Positions 21,147-28,153 of a stretch of 64,000 bases of DNA are shown piece after piece. The number at the start of each line of letters is the position of its first letter. Position 1 is the first letter of the stretch. Source of the DNA: Emcibacteraceae bacterium. Its GTDB lineage: Bacteria > Pseudomonadota > Alphaproteobacteria > Sphingomonadales > Emcibacteraceae. Position numbers and translations under genes: made by a program. Location: positions 1 to 64,000 of the forward strand of contig JAJFIR010000002.1 in assembly GCA_021774795.1 (NCBI GenBank). The letters are read 5' to 3'. A model generated the notes under the pieces. That model made no database searches, was not told the origin of the DNA, and worked only from the letters and a program-made list of their open reading frames with translations.

Positions 21147-22088
21147 TTAGAACGTTAGATGAGCTGAAAGAAGCATAGATGATTCAAAACTATCATAACT
21201 TGATAGGAAAAATGTTGAATCCCGTTTTTCGTAGCCAGTTGATACAGATACAGTCAAATTTTCATTATGCACATAAGTTGCTGATACCCTGCCGCCATAT
21301 TGCCAGTCTTTGCGTTCTACAAATGTTACATCTTCAAAAAAATTGTCAAATTGGGTTCGTGTTATACGGCTGGACAGACCAATATTTAGCTTTGGGGCAA
21401 TCGCATGAGTAACATTGATCATTAACCCTAAAGATTTATTGTTGTTTTCTTTTATACTACTCCATTGTCTGGTAAAGCTTATTCCCGGTCGAAAATAGGT
21501 TTTGTTACCGAGCAGAAATCCAGCACTCAAAGATACCGAACTTCCGTAAAAGGAAGTGCTGTTATTAAAACTTCCATCATAGTTGAACCCACCAAATGCG
21601 TTCACTCCTAAATAAAGTGGAGTGTTTCCCAATGCGGTGCCGAAACTAACGGCACTATTCGCTGAGCGAGACGACGGTGCCATGTTCTTAAAATACTCAA
21701 CGCCGGAGAGAGAAGTATTTAGGCCGAAGTCAATGGTGTCTCCAAGTCGTGTCTGAACCCCGGCCGTGGCGGTGATATTCGTCGAAAAGCTGCCTCCTAC
21801 ATCATCGGATGTACGTAACGGATTTCCTGAATAACCAAAACCAGCTAAGGCGCCAACATAGAATATTTCGTTGAGGGTTAGTACATAAATTCCGGCCTCA
21901 CCATCAATTTCGTTTTCATCCTTCTCAGGTCGGACACCTATTCGGTCTTGATCACGAATAAGTTCATTAATCTGGCTGTCCTGGGTGATGGAATTTTGAA
22001 TATCAGGTACGGCTTGTCCATAAGCAGTACCTGATGGGGCTAGAGGAAGACATGCCATTGGAACGATAAATAGTTTTAAAATTTTCAT
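21147..22088 (-). CDS. Predicted outer-membrane beta-barrel protein
   Basis: The 313-residue protein begins with a signal peptide (positively charged MKILK, hydrophobic core, cleavage probably after AYGQA, near residue 26). From about residue 68 the chain alternates polar and hydrophobic residues in repeated strands with aromatic girdles, and it ends in the phenylalanine typical of barrel proteins recognised by the BAM complex (LLSAHLTF). I do not recognise a named family. It is the third gene of an operon, 10 bases after the 1182-residue protein, with a GAGGT ribosome site at its ATG. The first gene of the operon has a predicted ECF promoter. The barrel may anchor or export its two partners; this is inference from context. 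Confidence 0.75.
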   Translation of the reverse strand: MKILKLFIVPMACLPLAPSGTAYGQAVPDIQNSITQDSQINELIRDQDRIGVRPEKDENEIDGEAGIYVLTLNEIFYVGALAGFGYSGNPLRTSDDVGGSFSTNITATAGVQTRLGDTIDFGLNTSLSGVEYFKNMAPSSRSANSAVSFGTALGNTPLYLGVNAFGGFNYDGSFNNSTSFYGSSVSLSAGFLLGNKTYFRPGISFTRQWSSIKENNNKSLGLMINVTHAIAPKLNIGLSSRITRTQFDNFFEDVTFVERKDWQYGGRVSATYVHNENLTVSVSTGYEKRDSTFFLSSYDSFESSMLLSAHLTF

Positions 22089-22098
22089 TTAATTACCT

Positions 22099-25000
22099 CT
22101 ATTGTGTTGCACCGGCTTCTATACGCAGTACAGCCGTTTCTCCGGTTTCCAGTGAATAAGTCTGATCAGCCTGCCCACGAACGACATTGTTGATATTGAT
22201 TTCTGCTGTGTTGGGGCTTATAGCACCTTCATTCAGGGCGGTGATGACCAATTGTGCGACGCCACGTCTAAGATTGACATTGAGATTGTTGCCAGCGTTG
22301 GTCAGTATTACCCTTTCAGTTACAAGATTACGTCCGAATTGGGATATTTGAACTTCGATAAAATCATCGTCCTGCAACCCAAAATCACGCAGCAAATAAG
22401 CGAGGTTGAGACTTGTGATGCCGACGTCTGAAAAACCACCGGACGAGAATATACCCCGGCTGGCATTGAGGATATCGCCTAGTGCTACAGTGGAACGTTT
22501 CATTGCCCAACGTCCTAACATACTGGGGCCGTGGCTTGGGGCCCTTAGAGCCCACTGACGATAGCCTTGATCTTGTGACAAGCGGATGATATTTTCGGCA
22601 TCGGTTAAGGCGGAAGCTAGATTGGGGTATCCCGCCTGTAACGCCAACTGGGTAAGTTTGCGGATATCCTGTGTTGCAAGCCATTCTTCCCATGGACCAA
22701 GGTCAGTGGCGACGATCCCGGACATGTTCTCATACGTCCATGCGGGTATTTTATCGCCGCCGGGATAATCATCATCGTCAAAATTGGTCCACTCAATTTT
22801 GCTGATATCCGGCGCATCAAATGCGGTCATTTCGAAATCATCCGGCCCGATCTTTTTGAGGTTCCCATTCTCGTCAAAAAGATCGTTGTCCTCATCAAAC
22901 TGTGGCGGTATAAATTTCACCGGCTCAATATTAAAATCCGATTTTTTTAATTCGCTAATTGTCAATTCGGATACTGTGAGCGGTTTACCTCGTTCTGCTT
23001 CAGGCTTATTGTTCATTTCTTCCAGTTTTTGTTTCTGATATGCCTCAAGCTTTTCTTTTGCTATTTGTTGTCGCTGGGCGGTTTCTATTGCCTCTAGTTG
23101 CTCAGGGGAAAGTTCACTAGTCTGTCCAATACTACTTTCTGTAGAGGTTTCATCCTCTTGTGTAGCATCGGGGTCGCGTGGTGGGGCGGTCGGATAGTCT
23201 TCTTTATTGATTTCATTGGCTAGACCGGCGATTAATTCTTCGTCGCTGAGTTCAGTGGCGGGTCCACCAGGCGGCCAGCCACCAACTGGCGCATCAGGAT
23301 CGATTTCCATATTTCGTAAGGCCTGTGGGTCGTTTTCTTTCAGGTATGCCCAGTATGCGGGTTTAGGCAAGCCGGTATCTGCATCGAAACGCGGGTCAGT
23401 CCAGTTTTCATCGCCGGGTTCACGGTCAGGATCCAAGTCGCGTTCAACCATACGATCCCGCAAAGCCTGATCGGCTTCATCGGCATAAGCATCGAGTTCG
23501 GTAATTTCCTGATCCAATTCCGAAATTGACTCGTTGTAGAGCCGTTCATTCTCATCAGAAAGTGCAAAATATTGCTCTTTTCGACGGATTGCCAATTGAT
23601 GACCTAATTTCGCTGCTTCAGTGTTTACAACGTTAATGTCTTTTAATCCCTTTGCCGAAATCAAAATGTCGCTGATTGAGCCGGTAGCGACCGCAGCCGC
23701 AGTACTGGCGGCACCGTAGATATCGCCCGAAGCAACCGCTCCTACCATTGATGCTAAATCCAGTGCAAGCCCAAGATCAAGCAGACCTCCAAACATATTA
23801 CCGGATAAATCGCCATTGAGGGAAGATCCGTATGTCCGGGTGAGGCCGGGGGCTTGGCCCGTCGCCAAATTCTGGCTGCCTTGTTTTTGCAGGTTGGCAA
23901 CTGAACTGCCAATAGTATAACCATTCATGGCATGTCCAAGAAATTCCAGACCTGTTCCCAGTCTTCCTGCAAAGGTTTGAAAGCGGGTTGGCGGTATTGT
24001 TTTTACTTCTGATACTATATAAGCACCTTTGGAGCCAGTTTCTGCCAGAGCGCTTTCAATTTGTCTAAAGTTTTTGGCCTCATCAATTAGTGCTTCCGCC
24101 GCATTTCGATCGATCGTATCGCTTACAAACTGATAGGAACTTTCTTCGGTTAATATGGTTTCATAACCGAGAATGGCATATTGATTATCCAGCCTTGCCA
24201 CCTGATATTCTTGCCACGCATTTTTCAAGTAAGAAATTTTCTGATCAGGGGGTGCGAAGTCGACGTTTTTTAGTTTTGTGGCATATGTTTGCGCAGCTTC
24301 CTGAAAGGCTGCTCCTTTTTGAGTCATAATATCTTCAATAGCCTGCGCTCCAGGTGTAAGTTCCCAGGTGCCTTTCGGATTTTTTACCGCATTTTCAAGC
24401 TCTAACATACGTCTGGCGGAAGCATTTAGTGAAGTAACCAATGCCTCGGACTCATTTTTCCAACCCTGCATTCTGTCCGTGAGGTTTAGAAAGATTTCCT
24501 GTTCTTGTGAGCTTCCGGCAACTATATTTGTCCATGTGTAAGCATTGCCAGCCAGACTGGATCCGGTTGTTACATTTGACATCACTTTTGCTGTTTCATT
24601 TCCACGTTGATCGCCCATCTGCGCCGCCGCTGTTGTGCCAGAATCATTAGCCCCATTTTCGGCAATTGACAGTGCCATGACGTCAAGGTTGGCAGCCAGC
24701 TTCATGGGGCGTTGATCTGCCGTATCGTTGTCCGTAAACGGGATAACCCGAAGGGCGGCATCACTGAAATAATCATCGTAAATTTCTGCAACGGCCGGAA
24801 CATTCTTGATGTCCAACATCATTTTGCCGTTATTATCGGAAGCGAATGCTGAACGAAAATAGCGATATGGACGGGCTTCTTTTTCTCCTTCATCGGCGAC
24901 CGACCGATGCAATGCCGCACTTGCGTAAATATTACCGAAACCGGGATCGGTCAGGGCAAAACCACGGCCCCAATGAACGACTGTTGTGCTATTGCCACTG

Positions 25001-25647
25001 TCAAAGCGAAGCGCGGGAATAGCGTATTGGAGGAGAACATAATCCTCGCCCTGATAGGTAAAATAATCACGGCTCAGTTCCATTTTTATTTGTTGCCCGG
25101 CGAGTGCCGGCACGCCAAGTGCACTCAATGGCATTTGCGTGGTCCAATTGGCATTACTGCCCAATGCTGGCCCTTGATTAAGCTGCGGGCGAACATACGT
25201 GTTGTGGAAACTCGCAACTTGCGATTCGCCCTCAATAGTTTTTGTGTCGTAATTATAAAGTACACCGAGTTCGGCCTTCGTCGTGTTCTTAAAACCGCTT
25301 ACCGAAAGCGTATCCGGTTCAGTTATAACCACTGCACCATCGCCAAAATCCATCATTGTCCACGAGAGGTTATCCTTGCGCATCCGGGCGAATTCCGCGA
25401 CCTGTGTGTGGGAAAATTCCTTTGAACCATCAAAAATTTGCGTCATCATGCGCATAAAATAGCGATTGGTTTCGTGAATTGGCATATTCGCTGCGGTTGT
25501 AACTGCTGCCACTGCTATTACAGTTTGATCTGTTTCTTCAGCAAAGACAGGGTCACTGGCTGCCATGATCAACAACGATCCCATCGAAATACTGTTGCAC
25601 AGAAATTTACGGTAAGCAGACGGTTTGGTTTTATGTGTTGGTATCAT
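22099..25647 (-). CDS. Large exported protein of unknown function, 1182 residues
   Basis: A signal peptide covers about residues 1-36, ending near SDPVFAEE. An N-terminal beta-rich part (about 85-140, with GDGAVVITEPDTLSVSG) has the texture of FecR-like domains, but I cannot prove it. Residues about 590-660 are rich in Gly and Ala and hydrophobic (LLDLGLALDLASMVGAVA). They are followed by a charged helical section and an acidic, Pro-rich linker (about 690-960). The last 110 residues form a predicted beta domain with ITALNEGAISPNTAEI and a final ETGETAVLRIEAG. The start is supported by GGGAG 12 bases upstream, and only 3 bases separate it from the preceding gene. The hydrophobic segment could touch a membrane or pore. 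Gene order implies that it works with the barrel protein and the NTF2-like protein. Confidence 0.8.
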   Translation of the reverse strand: MIPTHKTKPSAYRKFLCNSISMGSLLIMAASDPVFAEETDQTVIAVAAVTTAANMPIHETNRYFMRMMTQIFDGSKEFSHTQVAEFARMRKDNLSWTMMDFGDGAVVITEPDTLSVSGFKNTTKAELGVLYNYDTKTIEGESQVASFHNTYVRPQLNQGPALGSNANWTTQMPLSALGVPALAGQQIKMELSRDYFTYQGEDYVLLQYAIPALRFDSGNSTTVVHWGRGFALTDPGFGNIYASAALHRSVADEGEKEARPYRYFRSAFASDNNGKMMLDIKNVPAVAEIYDDYFSDAALRVIPFTDNDTADQRPMKLAANLDVMALSIAENGANDSGTTAAAQMGDQRGNETAKVMSNVTTGSSLAGNAYTWTNIVAGSSQEQEIFLNLTDRMQGWKNESEALVTSLNASARRMLELENAVKNPKGTWELTPGAQAIEDIMTQKGAAFQEAAQTYATKLKNVDFAPPDQKISYLKNAWQEYQVARLDNQYAILGYETILTEESSYQFVSDTIDRNAAEALIDEAKNFRQIESALAETGSKGAYIVSEVKTIPPTRFQTFAGRLGTGLEFLGHAMNGYTIGSSVANLQKQGSQNLATGQAPGLTRTYGSSLNGDLSGNMFGGLLDLGLALDLASMVGAVASGDIYGAASTAAAVATGSISDILISAKGLKDINVVNTEAAKLGHQLAIRRKEQYFALSDENERLYNESISELDQEITELDAYADEADQALRDRMVERDLDPDREPGDENWTDPRFDADTGLPKPAYWAYLKENDPQALRNMEIDPDAPVGGWPPGGPATELSDEELIAGLANEINKEDYPTAPPRDPDATQEDETSTESSIGQTSELSPEQLEAIETAQRQQIAKEKLEAYQKQKLEEMNNKPEAERGKPLTVSELTISELKKSDFNIEPVKFIPPQFDEDNDLFDENGNLKKIGPDDFEMTAFDAPDISKIEWTNFDDDDYPGGDKIPAWTYENMSGIVATDLGPWEEWLATQDIRKLTQLALQAGYPNLASALTDAENIIRLSQDQGYRQWALRAPSHGPSMLGRWAMKRSTVALGDILNASRGIFSSGGFSDVGITSLNLAYLLRDFGLQDDDFIEVQISQFGRNLVTERVILTNAGNNLNVNLRRGVAQLVITALNEGAISPNTAEININNVVRGQADQTYSLETGETAVLRIEAGATQ

Positions 25648-25650
25648 TTC

Positions 25651-26586
25651 TTAACTCCCGGTGCGAATGGTTGAAACAAAGGCGAAATCTGTTGTTCTGC
25701 GTAATTTGATATATGTGCGGGAAACCGGCCCTCTGATGACCCAAAGATCGTCAATATTCTGGTCACGTTTCGCTTCCGCGTTGCCAATTATTGTCTTCCA
25801 ATTCCGTTCACCAATTAGAGACTGCGCCAATAATAGGCGGGCTTCATCCCCTCCGCTGCGCAAATCGCTATTGCCAAAGGGCATGGGGTCCATAATTTCA
25901 GCAACCGACTGAGCATCGCCGCGCATCAGTGCATTGATAAAATCGTTAACAATATGCTGTTCGATCCCGTCGGAACTTTCTTTGCTGGAAAAACGAATGT
26001 TTGTAACGGTAGCACCGCCGACGATACTACGCTTTGCTAGTTCCTGCGATGCCCTGCCCGATGCGGTGACATTGAAAGTCGTGCGACCCAGTCGGCCCAG
26101 AAACAGGCCACGTGATTGTTTTTTTACTAAATCATCCAGTGCTGCATAAGCTTTGGCGGCGGAAATTTTTATGCCCTCATCCCACGCATCGCGCAGCCGT
26201 GCTGCGTCGAAACGCTCAACAGCTACGTTGCCCCCAAAAGGTGGAATCATGACCATTTGGCCGGACTTTGCAGATTTACCTTCCGTTTCTGCTGTGCCAG
26301 TAATGGTTACAACATAAGCGATCTCGCTGGCAAAACCGACAATGCCACTGAATCCTGAAAGGTTGAATGTGCGGCCCGCAAACTGAATTATACCGTTACG
26401 GTCAGTCAGAACCAGCTGTTCACCGCTCGCAAGCTGATCAAACTGTGTTACGGTGTCATCTGATATTTGTAAACCCTGCTTGACAATAGAATTTTGATCT
26501 GCAAATCCAGGCATTGCGACCATACTAAAGGTTATAAATACAGATACCGCAATGATATTCTGGTTGAGTGTTCGTATGATTCTCAT
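25651..26586 (-). CDS. Exported protein, FecR-like N-terminus and NTF2-like C-terminus
   Basis: This first gene of the three-gene envelope operon has a strong ribosome site (GGAGGGA) before its ATG. A signal peptide ends near AMPGFAD (residue 29). Residues about 35-110 hold short beta strands (GEQLVLTDRNGIIQFAG, GIVGFASEIAYVVTITGTA) that resemble a FecR-type fold. Residues about 205-311 (VNDFINALMRGDAQSVAEIM, then WKTIIGNA and DLWVIRG) resemble the SnoaL/NTF2-like fold. Both fold calls are by eye. The protein should be periplasmic or outer-membrane associated. A predicted ECF-type promoter lies at 26629-26657 on the same strand, back to back with that of the phosphatase gene. Confidence 0.75.
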   Translation of the reverse strand: MRIIRTLNQNIIAVSVFITFSMVAMPGFADQNSIVKQGLQISDDTVTQFDQLASGEQLVLTDRNGIIQFAGRTFNLSGFSGIVGFASEIAYVVTITGTAETEGKSAKSGQMVMIPPFGGNVAVERFDAARLRDAWDEGIKISAAKAYAALDDLVKKQSRGLFLGRLGRTTFNVTASGRASQELAKRSIVGGATVTNIRFSSKESSDGIEQHIVNDFINALMRGDAQSVAEIMDPMPFGNSDLRSGGDEARLLLAQSLIGERNWKTIIGNAEAKRDQNIDDLWVIRGPVSRTYIKLRRTTDFAFVSTIRTGS

Positions 26587-26628
26587 AATAATCCCTCCAA
26601 ATGGTCTTGAGAAATGTGCCTACTAATG

Positions 26629-26657
26629 AAAGCGGGAGCTTTTCAGAAAACGGGTCA
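26629..26657 (-). promoter_or_regulatory. Predicted ECF sigma promoter of the envelope operon
   Basis: Read on the minus strand: ATGACCCG (the first base is 26658), exactly 16 bases, then CGCTTTCA. The same two blocks with the same spacing stand before the phosphatase and kinase genes. CGCTTT lies about 45 bases before the ATG at 26586. Confidence 0.65.
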
Positions 26658-26663
26658 TTTTTT

Positions 26664-26693
26664 TTGGGACGATAAGAGCTGTTCTTACGCTTT
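26664..26693 (+). promoter_or_regulatory. Predicted ECF sigma promoter of the phosphatase gene
   Basis: TTGGGACG at 26664-26671, a 16-base spacer, then CGCTTTAA from 26688. It is divergent from, and directly adjacent to, the promoter of the envelope operon, so both could be switched together. CGCTTT ends 34 bases before the GTG start. Confidence 0.65.
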
Positions 26694-26727
26694 AAGAAAT
26701 GAGAGAATGAATTAGAGAAGATGCAAC

Positions 26728-27429
26728 GTGACGAAAAACATATATTATGCCATTGGCGACATCCACGGTGAAATTGATAAGCTTTTAGTTTTGCATGAAC
26801 GAATTTTACAAAAGCATGATGTAGAATTTCCCGGGTGTGGTTACATATTTGTTCATTTGGGGGATTATGTCGATCGCGGTGCGGGCAGTTATGAAGTGGT
26901 TGACCTTCTCATGAAGATGGAGGTAGGCCCAAATAAAAACATCATCAATTTAAGGGGAAATCATGAACAGATGATGATTGATGCGTTCAAGGGCAAAGAT
27001 CAGTACGTTTCGGGTATTTGGGAAAAGTATGGGGGTAAAGAAACAATGAAGAGCTACTATCGGTATGGTTTTGATAGACCACCACAAGAACACCTGGATT
27101 GGATGGAAAGATTACCGAGTTTTTATTGGGATAAGGAGGCGAGAATAATATTTGTTCATGCGGGGATTGATCCGGAACATTTCCCAAATGATGGTGAGGA
27201 TACGCATTTATGGACACGATCGAAGAATTTTTTCAATACCAAAAATTGGAATAACCCTGCACTCGATGGTGTGATGGTTATTCACGGACATACACCAACA
27301 AAATCAGGGCGTCCGGAAATAGATGGTGATTTTTTACGCATTAATATTGATACGGGGGCATGTTACGGCGGATCACTCACTGCCACCGTGCTTTCAAGTG
27401 GCACTAAACCAACTTTTATTAGTATTTAA
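26728..27429 (+). CDS. PPP-family metallophosphatase (Ser/Thr protein phosphatase type)
   Basis: All signature motifs of the PPP phosphoesterase family are present: GDIHG (residues 10-14), GDYVDRG (45-51), RGNHE (76-80), FVHAGI and a late IHGHTP. These ligate two metals and hold the phosphate. The length of 233 residues fits bacterial PrpA/PrpB-like or ApaH-related enzymes. Dephosphorylation of a protein is the likely reaction, because a Ser/Thr kinase lies 0.7 kb downstream; hydrolysis of diadenosine tetraphosphate is the alternative. The start is GTG with an AGAGAAG ribosome site 7 bases upstream. There is no signal peptide, so it is cytoplasmic. The predicted ECF promoter upstream ties its expression to the sigma factor encoded next door. 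Confidence 0.9.
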   Translation: MTKNIYYAIGDIHGEIDKLLVLHERILQKHDVEFPGCGYIFVHLGDYVDRGAGSYEVVDLLMKMEVGPNKNIINLRGNHEQMMIDAFKGKDQYVSGIWEKYGGKETMKSYYRYGFDRPPQEHLDWMERLPSFYWDKEARIIFVHAGIDPEHFPNDGEDTHLWTRSKNFFNTKNWNNPALDGVMVIHGHTPTKSGRPEIDGDFLRINIDTGACYGGSLTATVLSSGTKPTFISI

Positions 27430-27454
27430 GTACAGGTTAAATAGAGTTTAGTTT

Positions 27455-28009
27455 TTACTCATCAAGTGCTTGAAGTAACCAAGCACGGGAAACGCGCCAA
27501 TCCCTTTTGATAGTTGAGGAGGAGCAATCCATAACCTCGGCAATTTCATCGATTGTCATACCACCGTAATACCTCATCTCAACAATTTTTGCTCTTTCAG
27601 GGTTAATGACTTTGAGACGGATTAAGGCTTTTTCCAGATGCTGAATGTCAACAGCACCTTGTACGCCAACTATTTCCGTTATTAATGTCACTTTCTGATG
27701 CTGACGTTTGTTTGATTTGTTTTTTCGAGCGTGATCGATAAGCACGCGGCGCATGGTTCGCGCCGAAAGTGCCAAAAAATGGGCTTTGTCGTTAAACTCA
27801 ATGAGCTCAGTGTTAATGACGCGCATAGTTGCCTCATTAACCAGATCACCGGTTGCAAGTGAAATATCACCTTCGCCACGTAATAATACGGCAGAAATTT
27901 TACGAAGTTCAGTATATAATCGTTCAAATAGTTTGTCGCGTGCACCTTGATCGCCTGTGCGCCACGCAGCAATAAGTTTATGTGTTTCTAAATCTTCTGG
28001 TTCATTCAT
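27455..28009 (-). CDS. ECF-type RNA polymerase sigma factor (Sigma70_ECF / TIGR02999 type)
   Basis: The 184-residue protein has region 2 in its first half (LVNEATMRV and FLALSARTMRRVLIDHARK are hallmarks of this ECF group) and region 4 with a helix-turn-helix at the end (MTIDEIAEVMDCSSSTIKRD). This group is typically encoded beside Ser/Thr kinases and is thought to be controlled by phosphorylation rather than by a membrane anti-sigma factor, which is absent here too. It is transcribed away from the kinase, with 144 bases between them. The ribosome site is AGGTG. I infer that it recognises the TTGACACG-N16-CGCTTTAA type sites nearby; no such site was found before its own gene. Confidence 0.92.
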   Translation of the reverse strand: MNEPEDLETHKLIAAWRTGDQGARDKLFERLYTELRKISAVLLRGEGDISLATGDLVNEATMRVINTELIEFNDKAHFLALSARTMRRVLIDHARKNKSNKRQHQKVTLITEIVGVQGAVDIQHLEKALIRLKVINPERAKIVEMRYYGGMTIDEIAEVMDCSSSTIKRDWRVSRAWLLQALDE

Positions 28010-28051
28010 TTATACACCTGGATGGCAGTGGTTCTTAAGGACTGCTATATT

Positions 28052-28068
28052 CGTTCAATTAATGAACG
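28052..28068. promoter_or_regulatory. Inverted repeat between sigma factor and kinase genes
   Basis: CGTTCA, a 5-base centre ATTAA, and TGAACG form a perfect 6-base-arm palindrome in the divergent intergenic region, 43 bases before the sigma ATG and just upstream of the predicted kinase promoter. It could be an operator; no regulator is assigned. Confidence 0.4.
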
Positions 28069-28073
28069 TTACT

Positions 28074-28103
28074 TTGACACGAAGTCAAGCAATTTTACGC
28101 TTT
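28074..28103 (+). promoter_or_regulatory. Predicted ECF sigma promoter of the kinase gene
   Basis: TTGACACG from 28074, a spacer of 16 bases, and CGCTTTAA from 28098. It shares the TTACGCTTTAA run exactly with the phosphatase promoter. CGCTTT ends about 50 bases before the ATG at 28154. Confidence 0.65.
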
Positions 28104-28153
28104 AATGAATATGATGTATATAGATTGAGTTAAGTAACATTAAGAGAAATGGA

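Noticed and set aside
24907-25425. Plus-strand frame of 172 codons inside the 1182-residue protein gene
   Set aside because: It is Cys- and His-rich without domain character and lies wholly inside a convincing gene on the other strand.
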